Assembly: GCA_964247055.1 (NCBI GenBank)
Contig: OZ176054.1
Span: 9,982,001 to 10,046,000, forward strand
Direction of reading: 5' to 3'
DNA length: 64,000 nucleotides
Source of the DNA: Paragordius varius
Taxonomy: Eukaryota; Nematomorpha
The position numbers and the translations under genes were made by a program. Positions within the stretch are counted from its first letter, which is position 1, and the number at the start of each line of letters is the position of its first letter. Of the stretch, positions 48,436-62,502 are shown piece by piece. Under the pieces are notes generated by a model that was not told the DNA's origin, did not search any database, and saw only the letters and a program-made list of their open reading frames with translations.

Positions 48436-51400
48436 GTATAGATGCTAAAAAATATTAGCAAATTATGATTAAGCATATACTATGATAATGAAGAGGACTG
48501 GGACGGTATAGAAATACTGTAAAATATAAAAATACTTTTTATAATTAATGCTTAGGTCATTCCCACCTCAATATTTAGACAAAAATATTTGATTACCTTT
48601 GTCTTCAACATATGGTAGAATAACAAATATTGTATCTAAAATAATATGTAATAAATGCTCTGCTCATTTTATATAGAAAATATTTATATAATATCAAAAC
48701 GTGTATTGAACCGTTCCAATCAAACTTAGAATCAATGAACCTAAATCCAAATAAATTTAACTAAGTGTTCTATTAACATTTTTTATATCATGTAATATAT
48801 ATTGGATATTCATATCGCACAATTTCATTGTGTCTTTTTTAGAATAGCCCATTTCGCCTTAAAAAATCAATTTGGAATGAAATGTTTAACTTTCATAAAA
48901 ATTTTATATTATTACCAAGGCCCAAAACCATATATATTTATATAGATATATATATAAATTTATATATTTGCGACATATTTGTGTGGGTTATGTTTTATGG
49001 GGTTTATTATAAAATAGCCTATTGTATTTGTGTTTATAATATGCAGCCCTTAAACCGAGTACCAAAATGTGTGTGCATAGAGGGGACATATTAAAATAAA
49101 GGTTATTATGGATATTATATTTCTTTTTAATATAATTTACTATAATTCAATACATATATTTCGGATAAACACCCAAAAATTTGTTTGGCACAATGTGCTT
49201 TTATTTTGCGATTTCCTATATTAACACTCCATGAGCTTTTCATTAGCGAGCAATTTGAAATATGAACATCTTATAAAGTACTTAAGGTAAAAGCTATATT
49301 TAAAATATGCTTTTTAGCCTCTTAGGCGTATACAAAAAAAATTTTTTAATGTAAAATTATCCTTATCTCAAACTTTTTTGCCGCCATTTTTCTCTATAAT
49401 TTTTTTTAAATTACTAATGCAACTGGCAAATAAATATATATTATGGTGAGAAAATGTAGCGAAAACTTGAAATATCCTGTAATTTAGCTGTTTTTTTTCA
49501 ATCATGTTTTGGAGCTATCCACTATATTAAATTGTGGATGTCACAATCACAAAACTGTAAAAATATTATATTTTTTATCTAATACATGAGAACAATGTTG
49601 ATAAATAAATATTATACAAAATTGAGCTCTGAAAATTACCCCAAAAGGTATTCTAGGACAAAACAGTCAAAGGTAATGAAGTATTAAGCAATAAAAGTGG
49701 ACTAATTATGTGACTCGTTAGGTCTTAAACCAAATGTATACGAGTTTTAATGCAATTTTGTATCAGATTATGCTTTGATTATTCTATAATATATAAATAT
49801 TATATTAGCGGTATACTAAAAAAAATAAAAATATGTGCAGGAACACACTTCCTTGAAATCGTTTTTGAAATTGATTTGCCTTCTTTAAACGATAAATCTT
49901 TTTTATCGTTTATCGATACAGGGAAATTATAATGAAAAGGATAAAATATTATCACTAAACGATAAATATATTTATAAAAATAGCCATATTTTTGGGCTTC
50001 AAAATGAGGAATAAAGATGTTAATTGGTAAGACAGTCTTATGTATATTTCACAATTGGATAAGGATTAAATCAAAATTAACAAAGTATGATTTTAAAAAT
50101 TCATTACCTTTTGGGGGAGTTAACACCGAGGTGTTATAAATTTGAATATATAATAAAGTATTTAAATTTGACCAAATTTAAAAATATGCATTTATTAGCC
50201 TTTTAGGCGCATGATACAAAACTTTTAAAAAATGTGAGAAATCTTTAAATCAACCTTTATCAGCCAGATTTTTTTAAAATTATAATATATCACTAATATA
50301 TAATATATGATTATTGATGAAAATCTAAATAATTAATTTTAATAGCTTTTAGGAAGATTAAGCAGCATATTTTTTATATTTATTGATTTTAAAATCAGCC
50401 GTTTTTTTCATTTTTGGAGCCATCGCAATAAACGGAAGTTAGAAAATTCTAAAAAGTTAAAGTTTTAATCTAATAGGAGAACAGAGTTTAATCATTTTAA
50501 CCGAAAAAAAATTTAATATTTACAAGTTTTAGCTCTGGGACGTAACTACCCAAAATGAAATCGATTACGAAAATTAAAAAAATATTAGTCTACTTAACAT
50601 TTTAATTTTAGATTGCATATTTTACTCAATATTATTCTTTTTACTAATATTGTTTTTATCATATTAAACTCAAAAAACTATTTTTTAGATAACGAGACAA
50701 ACTATTTTTTTGACTAATTTCTAACACAAAGAATCAATTAAAATCAAAGCCAACCGACCAAAAAAATGGAATTAAATTGGAATATAAAATTTGGCAAAAT
50801 TAAAATTTTGGTACGGAAATCGGAACAGTTTTAATTACTATCATTGAAAATTTTTTGATCAATATGATTAGTTATTTTCTTACATATATAATTATGGCGC
50901 TTAATCTCCTAAATTAATTTTAAAACTTGCATCGATTTCCTCAAAACCATTTGGCCATATGACTTGCAGAATTTATACGATAAAATATATATAAAACGGT
51001 CGCAATAATGTTAGGGTGTAAAGTTTTTATAAAATTTAGATATATATAGAAAAATTAATTCAATAATTGCCTGTCAATTTTTTTATTTAATTAAAAATAG
51101 TAATTAATTTAAAAGGTAAGGAAGGATAAAAAGAAATGAGCAGAGTTAGTAAAAGAATAGATATAGACAACATGAAATGTATAGTTGCCAAAAATAATTT
51201 ATTAATCCTTTTTTTGAAAAAAAATTAAAACGTTTCAAATGATATTTTTTTCTTTGGTGATAATTTGTCCTTCAAACGTATCATAGATAATAGAGAATTT
51301 TGTTAAAAAAGAAGATTTACTATATTTTAATTATTTTTTTTTAATTTTACACTTGAATAATTTAAAATTCAAGCGCTCCATGCTTATATAAATGAGTTTT

Positions 51401-52470
51401 ATATTTTAGCTAGCGAGTTCAGGATAAATTAGTTTAATAGTGTTCAGTGGACATGTTATATCTCTGGGGACTAATTATTAAAGGCCACTAAAAAATGTGT
51501 AAAAACAGCCTTTGATATTTTGTGGTATCATTTTAATTTTAATAATAATATCAATAATAATAAATAAAAAAATAATTATTATATGGTATAAATAGTTTAA
51601 ATTAAAATGGCAATTCTATTGATTTTATTTATGTAAATTTTATGGTCTGAAAAACAAATATTAAATAAATGGATTTGACTTTTAATTTCGAATTTGATTT
51701 TTATAATTTATAATACTTTGTCTCTTCTTACAACTATATAATTGCATAGTGAAATATATCTAACTCGGATGAGTACAATACATAGAACCAAATATAACAT
51801 TGAAAATATTTTTTCACCATTACATATGTAGAAAATTCAATCAATATGTTTCAATCTTAATTCCATACATGTATGGAAAGAATATTAAGTACTTTGATCC
51901 CTAAGTAAAATCTAATTTCATGAAAATCTTCCTGGACATAAACCCAAGCTTATGACATTCATGCCAAAAGGCAAATTGATAATAGTTATTCAGAATATCA
52001 AATCCTTGGAATAATATTTACATCCACGTTTTTAATTATTTATGAGTGATTTAATAGTTTAGTGTTTAAACTGGGAATTCAAAAGAATCTCATGATCTGA
52101 CATCGATCACAATTTGATTTTTGCCAAAAATTAACTATGAAAATTTTAATCGGAATTTATATTTTTGTTTGGAAAAGAAATGGTGTCTCACTTTAAACAA
52201 AAATCTTGTAAATTGGATATTATTACAGTCAAATTCATTACGTATTTGTCTAGGTGTATGTATAATTTAGTTTTATCCAAAAGTGCTTTATCTTTTATTG
52301 ATTGAAAATTGATCTTCTTCACAACTATAATTTATATTCCTTTGTTATTTATGTAATATATATATTATTATCATCATCATAATTCTATCATTATTAAAAA
52401 TTATAGTAAAATTTTTACCCAATTGCTTTTGTTATATTGAAAGCACAAACTATTGATTTATGTTTTATAA
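48436..52470. other. Intergenic, with a diverged direct duplication
   Basis: 49240-49720 and 50120-50600 share landmarks in the same order: TTAGCC then TAGGCG then a GATACAAAA-like run; a TTTTTTTC-AT-TTTTGGAGC block; and an AGCTCTG block before CCCAAAA. The period is near 880 bases and identity is low. No gene recognised elsewhere in the stretch. Confidence 0.4.
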
Positions 52471-52747
52471 CTACTTTTTATTTTTTTCAGTTTCATATAG
52501 TGTTTGTAATATATATTCATTATTATCATCTTTTAAAAAGTCAAGTGCCTCTTTTATCTTTAAACGATGACAATTAAATTTTACCAACTTTCTGGGTACA
52601 ATATCCGATTTAATCAATGTATTTTCCGTTGTTATTATACGACGATACTGCATAATTGCGCGAAAAAAATATATATTTATAAATGATGGCATCAATATTC
52701 TCCAATAAGGATAAAAAGTAGATCTAATCAAAATTTTATCAAATCTC
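52471..52747 (-). CDS. Probable terminal exon of an unrecognised gene
   Basis: A minus-strand exon after an AAAAAGCAG acceptor, phase 2, coding 91 residues and a TAG stop. It opens RFDKILIRSTFYPYWRILMP, continues RAIMQYRRIITTENTL and VPRKLVKFNCHRLKIKEALD, and ends with an acidic/lysine tail TLYETEKNKK. The residue mix looks coding, unlike the hydrophobic frames T-rich DNA produces by chance. The neighbouring upstream exon was not found; it would overlap the promoter side of the receptor gene at 53023 on the other strand. Family unknown. Confidence 0.4.
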
Positions 52748-53022
52748 CTGCTTTTTTATTATTTGTCCCATCATCTTATGCGTTTAAGGATATGATCCCT
52801 AAAGAAACATGGCTACTTGCTTGTGGATAAAAACTGACAAGATTAATATATTAAATTCATTTCATTCCATCTCGGTGTACATCTAATTCAGACGAGGGAG
52901 GGAAGATCTGTCCAAATTGATTTCCCAGTGATTTATTAATATAATCTACATCGACACACAAAAACTATCAAAACATACATTATCTACATATCATATATAT
53001 TAATTTCATTATAATACAAATT

Positions 53023-56000
53023 ATGTTTAGTCCAAAATTATTTCGTATACCTATAACTACATTTAGCAAACTAATTAACCACAAAAATACATCCGTTTCT
53101 TGTTTAATTATTATATGTTTAGCCCTGACATATTTATTAGGGTACAACTCAACGGCGTGCAGCCACAAAAATCCAAATTCCAATAACTCGATCCATATAA
53201 GAACAGATCTAGACAATTTAATAGGGAAATGGATGGAAAGACCAGCAAATTTGAATTTATTTGCAAATAATCCGCTTAATACATCATTTCCCCAACACCA
53301 CAAAAATCCTAATTTTTTAAATCAAAAAGGAATTTTGTCAACCATTCCAATTTTTAAAAGGTTAATAAAGACAAATTTATTAGAAACAAAAAGAAAACGA
53401 TCCTCCGGACTAGGTGGAGAAGTTGAAAAAAATCATTCAAATTACGATGCATTAGTGCGGAAAATGGAGAAATTAAAATATTTTACTTACACACCTATTA
53501 TAACTATTCTAATCATTTTTGGCCTATTTGGAAATTTATCTATCATAGCTGTTTGTTGGTATCAAAATACTCGATCTACGGGTTATATGTAAGTCTTACT
53601 TATTAGATATAAAAACATCAAATGTTAATAATATGATTAGAAAAAAATATATTTTTCTGGTGCATATTCTTATACAAAACAGTATTTTGGGGAGCCATGA
53701 CCTAAAATACATTAAAAAAGTTAAAACACCAATGAATTTAAAATCTTTCAATTTGACAAATAGCGTGTTTGGGTTATATTAAACAAGTTAAAATAATAGC
53801 AAAAGCTTATATTAAATGTGATTTATGTATATTTATCAGAATTTGTTTAATGTATCTTTATGATTATAAATATATAGTTATAACCATGATAATTAAAATA
53901 TAATTGGCCCAAACTTAAGCTTTTAAATTGGATTATTAATTTTTACTAATTTGATAGAGAGAAACATTAGATCGTTGTATATATCTGACCACATTCACCA
54001 TTAATTGATATTTTGTAAATTAATATAATTTTGTGCTTGCCCCTAATTTTCACACGATTGATAATTTTTTAAAACCATAAATACGGTTTTATTTAAAAGT
54101 TATATTTAATTAAATAAAATAAAACCAATACCCAAATAATACTTTAAATAAATTTATCTAACAGAGTTAAATGGTCAATTTTTTATCAACATTCTCGCCA
54201 TTTTCATGAAATTATAATAAATATTCTAAATTAAGTCCACATTTATACGCCAATGATGCGATAAGAATGAATAATTTTATTATTGAAGCTTTAACGGCCA
54301 ATTTTCCTATTTTCTAATCATCAAAGACTGCTATCCATATTGTATGCAGTGTTTTTAGTTAGGGTATTACGAGAATTGTAAATTAATTTTTACGTACGTA
54401 TAATCATTATCTGTAAAAACTGAATTAAAAATACATAATGCTTAGTTGAAATTGTGACAAGGTAAATTTTTGCATCTTTTTCGAATGCTGATATATAACG
54501 AACGAGACATATTGATTGTTAATCCAATTATTTTAAAAACATCTTTTCCTGTTATAAAGCTTCCCCTCTATCTTTGGAATTAAGTGCATTTTCTCCATAA
54601 ATCAATAATAATCATATTTTAAAAATCATTTATTGTATTTTTGGAAATATTGGAAAAGTTATTTAAAACATAGTGAAAATTTTTACAAGCGCGTAGGCCT
54701 CACTAAAAAATATATAGCTGTCTTTTGATAATAATATATTTTAAAAGGAATTCAATTAAATTTAAATTTTACCAAGTCCAAACATATCATTTTAAACTCG
54801 TTAATATATATTTCTTGAAAAACGCAAACAAACATTATTAAGCTTTTTGGATTAAGATTTCAAATTTTTTGGGAAAACAGTTATTAATGCCACACATCGA
54901 AAATGATATAATAGCTTTTTAAAATATTATAGTCATTTCACATCATTTTCAGTTTATTTTTGGAATTTCGTTTTTAACAAATTTTCATGGAGTACCACAT
55001 CTGTTAGAAAGGTTATAAGTTTTGTATAACATCCGGTGTCAAAAATATGCTTCCATAAAATTCTGCTAAAATTTTATAATTGATGTATTTTGGAAAAATA
55101 TGATATTAGCATTTTGCACAGGCACACCTACTTATAAGCGGTTTAGTGATGTTTTAAGATATTTTTTCTGCCCAAATTAATGGAATGAGTTTCGGACCAG
55201 TCAAACTGCCTATGAATGCAGCCATTCGCGCAGTGGCGGAACTATAAATCTCTGCGGAAAGATTTAGACTAAAGGCCCTTTCACTCAGGGCTTCGCTAAA
55301 GAGCTCTTAAAATTTGAAATGGCACAAAATAAAATAATGATATATTTGTATCTAATCGTTTTGAAAGTTCAAATTTTCTTTCATTCAAGTTTCAATTAAT
55401 TTAAGTTTTATTTAAGTTTATTTTTATTATTATATTGACGTAAAATGATATACAAAATTGTTATTTCCGTAATATATTATTTTTTAACTTCATATGGCAT
55501 ATAATTTTTTATGAATCACTAAAAAATAAACAATTTTTTATAATTCTTAGGTGGGATGTATGTAATCCTTAATTTTTTATTTTCTTAATCTCTATCCACT
55601 TTTCAATTTTTTATGAAACAAATTTTACACTTTTTTAATTTTGGCCACACACACGTAAATAATTTTTTTTATAAATTTTTTCATTTTATATTTTTCCGTG
55701 TCTTTATGTATTAAAAATTAACATAATCTGAACGTTAAGAATTTAATTTTTCTCATCAAGTAAATACTTAAGAACTGATCATTGGATATACTAAAAATCT
55801 GGTGTAAATTTACGCAAAGTATTTTGTAATTATTTACTGCATCAGGTTCAAAAAATCTGGTCACATTACGACAAGACCAAAAACTAAATGGATATGAGAA
55901 TGCTGATACATTTTTCTACCATTATAAAATGATTAATATAATTATAATCATATTTTATTCTATCTTCCATATTCTAATTATTAAATATATATGGAAGCCG

Positions 56001-58901
56001 TATATTATTTACTTTAGGGAAGCCTTTTAAAAAAATTTAAAATTTAATTAAAATGTTAGATATTGGAAACATGACTATATAAAGATGACAAATCTTAGAC
56101 TTTAAGAACCGGATAAGGCTTAAAAATTAAAAAATTTATTATTTTTTATTATAATGAAAAAAACGTACATGTTAAAATTTTTTAGCTGATCAACTTGCTC
56201 TAAGATAGAATGACCGTTTAATATACTCAAATTATAATTTAATGCAATAAAATAAGGATTTGATAATAAAAACGAACGAAAAATTTATATTTCATTACAG
56301 TTAATACTCTCTTTTATCTATATTGTGAAAAATTCCCATTGAATATTCCATCGACGTATTTTTTAAAAAAATTATACAAAGGCAATATAAAAAATAATAT
56401 CTTTAAATATTTGTTTAATTGATAGTGAATTAAATATAATTCTAGATTAACTTCAACAGTCCAGTTTATTATATATCATCTTTAAATGATAAAAATTGTC
56501 TTTAAAGCTTGGAGCTAGAATGCAAAGGCTTTTTTACGGTTCTAGCCTTAATATATAAATACAAGAATGCTATTTATTAACAAAATTTTTAAGTCGTTCA
56601 TAATTGTTTACATTCAATGAAGGAGGAATTAAAATATTTTTATGAACGACGATACGAGTCTGATATACTGACTATATAGTGATAAAATTAATTAACATGT
56701 TCAACCACCAATTCCATTTGTCATGCGTTTAACGTTTGTTTTTGAATTAACGATAATTAGATGAAAAAATTCTAAGAAAAATAATGTGCATTTTATCAGG
56801 GCCAGAAACTACATTGTTTCAATCCACTGGTCCTAGTTTTCAAATTTAAAAATATTTGAACCCAGATTTTGCAATTACACTTTTTAAGAATATATTACAG
56901 ATATTTATAACAGGCAAAATTTATTACACATAATTTAATTGTAATGAACATAAGATTTTTTTTGCGTCTAGGTATATTGGTTGTTTAGCGATTTCGGATT
57001 TGTTAGCGTGTATATGCATGATACCATGGCCTGTTATTCATCTCGTAGCAATCCATCACAAATTACCTCTAGGCTATTCATACGGATGGAATTGGTTTTT
57101 AGTGCGAATAACTATAGTTTTGGTGAATTGCTTTATGAAAACTAGTGCACTTTTGACGTGTGCACTAAGCCTGGACCGATATATTGCCTTGCATTACCCT
57201 CACAAATATGCTGCCTTGACGAAAAAACAGATTAACTCCATTTATTCAACCAAAGTAATTGCTTTCATATGTTTTATTGTCTCCCTCATTTTTATGTTAC
57301 CTCGGCTCATGAAATTTGACATTACTCCAATGATTTGTCGGACAAACAGCAATGATTATCAAAGCCAACCTTTAAATAAAAACAATACATCATTCATAAA
57401 GAATATTCCAAATAATATTATAATGCCAACCGATTATATAGAACATGCTATGGATGATATATTACATACGCATACATTGTGGTCTCCACCTTTAGAATTG
57501 CCAATGTATTTATCGCAACAAGCTGTTTTATCTTTTTCAAAACGAGATTTAACATACCGTGAAGGTGCAAATTTTTTAGACAAAAATGATAATATATACA
57601 ACATGTCGACGTCAGCTGCATTAGTCATAAATAATAATGATAAGAGTGGTAAGTCTTGTTACACCTTTAAAATAAATCAAATTTATCATTCCTCAAGGAT
57701 TTATGCAGCTTATAAATGGGCCCGCGAAATTATCTTGACATTGATTCCTTTAATACTTTTGGCGTTTCTTAACATATGCATTATACACAAATATAAAACA
57801 GATATTATGAAACGGAAATATTCAATGATTTTAACATCAAACACGGTTCGAACATCATTGGAGCAAACTACGGTATCAGGATTAAATCGAGTTAATTCCC
57901 AGAAATGGGGAACGAATTTGGCCAAAAATATAAGAAGGAAAACTTTAGCAATGGTCCAAATCAAGCCAAAACCGAGATTAAAGCGATGTTATACAACTGA
58001 AATTAAAATTCGCTTAAATAATGTGGAACAAACGAATAAATTAAAGGAACCTCTGTTAAATGTTTCCCCTGTCACTAAAGATGGGCCAAAAAACCCTGTA
58101 AGAGGCAAAACAGACATTCAAAAATTAAATATTTACAAGGTCGCTCCATCTCTAATAAATGCAAATTTGGGATCTTCCCTAGATAGTGAAATGGGCATGC
58201 ATAAAATCGAAAACACAAGTTTTACTGATGTTCCAGGTACACCACCAAATCTTCGCAAAAACTATATTGTAAAAAATCAAACTTTAGAAAAACAATCCTC
58301 AATAAACCATCGAATAAAGAGTATTCCCAAAAAACGAACGTCTTTTGCCACGATGAATGCTAGAAATTCTGTTCGAATACCAAAAAATCAATCAACCAAT
58401 ATAATTTTACCAAAAACAAGTTCATTTAGACCAGAAGAGAATACAACTACTCAATCACCAAAGCGTAATATGTCACTGGCACGCAGACTTAGCACCATGC
58501 TTGCACACTCTATTAGACAATCTTTAACCCTTAGTTTGGGTGGCAGGACAAATAGTATTCAACGACAAAGTATGTCTGAAGACTTGTGGCAAAAACACAA
58601 ACGTTACATAAAGGATGAGAGAAATCTTACACTCATGCTAATAATAACAGTCCTTCAGCACTGTCTATGTGCCGGACCCCAAGCACTTATTACAATATTT
58701 GATACGGCTGAAAGGAGACAAATCGTGTTACCACTGGAAATCACATTTCTAGTCACAAATTGTTTAGAAGCTTTAAACTATGTGCTCAATTTTTACATAT
58801 ATTGTGCGTTTGTCAAGGATTTCCGAGTCTCATTTTGTCACATGTTAGCTAGCCCATCCCTCCGCTGCAGACGACAAAGGAGAAGAAGTACATATTTTTA
58901 A
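53023..58901 (+). CDS. Rhodopsin-like 7TM receptor, complete, two exons, 831 residues
   Basis: Exon 1 is 53023-53588 and exon 2 is 56972-58901, joined GTAAGT to GTCTAG with a split Met codon between GY and YIG. The 160-residue N-terminus has a hydrophobic stretch at 27-40, several N-glycosylation sites and a KRKR site near 123-126. TM1 about 158-180 has GNLSII. TM2 has LAISDLL. TM3 ends SLDRYIALHYPHKY with DRY at 257-259. TM5 has the usual proline (LTLIPLIL). TM6 is VLQHCLCAGPQALI with no CWxP tryptophan. TM7 has LNYVLNFYIYC in place of NPxxY. The second extracellular loop is about 135 residues and the third intracellular loop about 280, rich in basic and Ser/Thr residues. No cysteine is seen at the usual top of TM3. 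A peptide-receptor-like orphan is the best guess. Confidence 0.9.
53589..56971. other. 3.4 kb receptor intron
   Basis: AT-rich. Around 55236-55300, CAGTGGCGGAACTATAAATC and CACTCAGGGCTTCGC look like a hAT-type end. No other feature recognised. Confidence 0.5.
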
Positions 58902-58939
58902 AAACGGCATAAAAGGTTTGCACATAATATGAATGATGC

Positions 58940-58945
58940 AATAAA
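58940..58945 (+). promoter_or_regulatory. Poly(A) signal of the receptor gene
   Basis: AATAAA in GATGCAATAAACC, 39 bases after the TAA stop. It supports the 3' end of the 53023-58901 gene. Confidence 0.6.
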
Positions 58946-61372
58946 CCTTCCGTTCGATGAAAAACATGCAGACGAAAGATGAATATCCGTATATTTTTGC
59001 CTTATATTATCTGATTTACATGTTTTTCTGGGTAAGTTTTACTCGAATAACATGCAACAAAAAAGGGTCAAACTTAAAAAAAATTAATTTTTAAGGGTGT
59101 TTAGCTCAAAAAATATTTATTTTTAAATTCCGAAAAATGTACCACTCAAAAACATCTATAATAGTAAAACATTTCATTAACTTTTCACTTTTATACATGA
59201 CAAATGCATGTTGGGTAATCAAAATCTCGTGCTTTAAATTTGCAAAAAATTAAATATATAAAATATTTTTGTTAAATTATAATTCATTAACTATTTTGTC
59301 GGATCACAAATTATTATGAGTTTTCTAAGCTCAAACTCAAAAAACTTAATAAAACTCATATCCATTTGATCTTAACAGCTGTTAAAATTGATATATATAA
59401 ATTTACTGCTAAAATGCAATTATAATATATAGCAACAAAAAGTTTAAAATAAGCAATTTTTTAATATTTCATTTTGAATATTTTTTTCTAATAGTGCGCC
59501 TATAAGGCTAGAGTATTCATCATTTTAAAGGGTAAAAAACTACCTTAAAGGGTAATGAAACATTAAAAAATACGAATTCTTAAAATTTTCCTAAATGCTT
59601 TATATCTTCGACCGTTATCTACATAAAAAGTATTTTTTTATAATATATTGACAATTTTTTATAGTATTGTAAAAATTAAAACGCAATTTAATTTAAAGGT
59701 GTTTTGTAAATAAAAATCTTCTAAATATATCAACTTATCGCTATCAAAAAGGAAGAACATTTTAAAAATTCTCGACCGCAGCTAAACATTGTTAAAAATG
59801 AGCTTATGTTAACACTAATCCGCTAAATATATATTTGTCAATACTTGTGTCTTAGCCAAATATCATTTTTATCTTTCCCAATGCAAATCATTTTATAATT
59901 TGTGATATCAATATTAATAAATATCCTTCACCCTTTCACAAAAAGGAATCATTTATCATGAATAAAATATCAAATTACATCTTCTATATTATGATAAAAA
60001 TAGCAAAACTGTTTTCCTGCAGGGTGTTAGTTTTCTCATAAGCTAAACTCATGAGCACGAGTAAGGATTGTAAAGTTAGGACACTTTATATACATTCAGA
60101 AATCGGCTATGAAAAAGGCTAAAATAAAAACAAATTATTTATAAATGACTACCGAATATTTTCACTAAAAAGGCTTTTAACTCTATAATAATCTTTCATT
60201 TTTTACACACCATAAAGTTGTTAAAAGATGAGACCGAAGAAGATTTACGGTTTACCGATTGTATATTAGTAGTAAAATGGGTATTTTTTTATGTTTTGTA
60301 ACATATTTCCTTGCAAATTTGAAAACAATTTTTCGACAAGTAATCCTACCTGACTTACAGTTTCTCTCCATTGTTTAAATGATGTGTCTTGAACTGGACG
60401 AAAACCGGAACACATGAAACACTGACCTTATTTTGTTTCAATTACAGTCCCCATACTTACCTAAATAATATTATGATTCCATCTGCAATCGGTAGGAAGA
60501 ACCAATTGAGTTTTGAGCAAAAAATCTCCATTCAGGAAATGTTTAGCTGTTGTTTACTTTTTTTGCGTTTATGGGATTATTTCTATGAGCATTGTTCAAT
60601 AAATCATAGATGATATCTTCTAAGATAATATTCGTATTAAATAGGCTTATTTTTCCTTACTCTATAATCAATGATATAGTTATTAATTTTTAAGGATTAT
60701 TAATTTGGCACATTGAATTTATAATTTAATGTGTCAATAAAGAGTTATCATTACTTTTCTCCCATTTAATTACAACTTTGATTAATTAATATTTTTATTA
60801 ATAACAAACAACACATGTTTTTAAGTGCGCATTGATTATTCCAAAAATAAAAAGTTTAATTGAGAAAATCTAAATTTGCCGATTCAGTATAGAAACTTTT
60901 TAAAATTATAGATTAGGATACAAATGTTGTGGGCCATTATAAAAATTGATAGGCATGCGCACCTGAAACATTTATAAATATAAATCTTAAATGTGATATT
61001 TGGCTTATGATGTCAAATTTAAAAAATAGAAAGTTAAGACATTTTAAAAATATATCGGCAGAAATTTTATTTTATCCATTTTTTTGCACAGACATAAGGT
61101 ATAGTGAAGTAACAAATAAAATAATGAATTGTTTTATATGTAAAGAACTCATGTCCTTACCAAATGTTTGATGATTCAGATCTTTTGAAAGAAAATCTAC
61201 CTTAAATAATCCAGTAATGGCGTTGATATTTAGCATGTAATAAAACGTGATCGTAAAAATAATAAATAATTCATTGACAAACTTATCCACAATAATTTTT
61301 TACGCATCAGACGACTTCTTAGGCCCAACAGCAAAGCATGAGACTGATAGATTTATCTAACATATTATATAA
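58946..61372. other. Intergenic between convergent receptor genes
   Basis: AT-rich. Stretches near 59500 (GCGCCTATAAGGCT) resemble the repeated TAGCCTTTTAGGCGC motif at 50200, hinting at a dispersed repeat. No coding support. Confidence 0.4.
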
Positions 61373-62098
61373 GGGTCGGTTCTTTGAACAAGTGGAAGAA
61401 CCGCGTTGGTTCCTTAGAAATTTAGCGGTTCCGGAACCGGTTCCATTTTCAGTTCTTGACTTTGATTAAATGATTTTCTTACAATATTATTATAACAATA
61501 ATAAAACAACCAAATTATTAACAATTATAAATTAAACAATTTTTTATATTCCAAATATATAGAGAAAAAAATATATAGTAGAATAAATGAAATAAATTTA
61601 AAAATATAATATGAAAATGTATAATTACAAAGGTATTGAGTGTTAATTAAGTATGGCATCTAAAAAAAATTTTTATTTAAAATTAAATACTACACCAAGC
61701 AATTCGCTGGTCAAACTGTTTATCAGATCTGAAAATAAAATTAAGGGTGAAAAAACTCTTTCAACGGAGACCTATATATACGAATATATGGAATATAAAT
61801 AAACTGGGAATAAGACTATAAGTTTTTTTGAACAGCCGAATCGCCCAAAATTCAGAGAATATCGCTAATATAATATTAACTTAGTTTTAGGTTTAAAGTT
61901 TGAAGAATATAATATGTAGTGGTACAATCAAATTTAAATAATAAAATAAAATTTTTATAATAAAAATCATATGGGAACCAGTAATTAAGGAGGAACCGGG
62001 TAGGTTCCTGAACGGTTGGGACCGGAACCGGGTTGGTTCCATCCCAATGGAACCGGTTCTTGTTAAAATCCAAGGAACCAGGTTCCGGTTCCGAGCCC
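61373..62098. mobile_element. GGAACC-rich hAT-like MITE, copy 2
   Basis: GGGTCGGTTC at the left and GGTTCCGAGCCC at the right. The GGAACCGG-dense arms and the core CAGCCGAATCGCCCAAAATT, then ATATCGCTAATATAATATTA and TAATATGTAGTGGTACAATC, match copy 1 at 47504-48435. The outer CAGGGC bases are lost and internal spacing differs, so this is an older or rearranged copy. It lies between the two receptor genes. Confidence 0.7.
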
Positions 62099-62502
62099 AA
62101 AAGCTTTGATTCGAAAGTGCATTTATAAAAAAACTTTGACTGTAAAAATTATCTTTATAAGAATTATTTCAGCAAATATCTAATAATGCTTATTTGAAAA
62201 ATGCTTAATAATAGCTTGACATGGAATAGGGAATTAATGATTGTTTTAAACAATAATTAAATTTTGCAATTTAGTGTTAATTTAATAATTAAAGTTCAGA
62301 TGATCCTTAACACTGATGCTTATGTGCCTTTTTAATTAGACAATAAAAAACTGTCAATAGGATTGGATGGTTTTAATATGAAGACGCACTGCAATCAGAA
62401 GGCGAGAAAATATAATAACATTAAATCCGCCATTAAAACAAACGTTAATTTAAAATAAATAAAAAATAAAAATTTATAAATTTAAATCATTGATGCATAA
62501 TT

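Noticed and set aside
47494-48476. Gly/Pro/Arg-rich frames of 83-87 codons
   Set aside because: Produced by the GGAACCGG-dense arms of a MITE.
52980-53303. 107-codon minus-strand frame
   Set aside because: Antisense shadow of receptor exon 1.
57434-57964. Minus-strand frames opposite the receptor
   Set aside because: Shadows of receptor exon 2 on the other strand; the receptor reading is supported by its transmembrane motifs.
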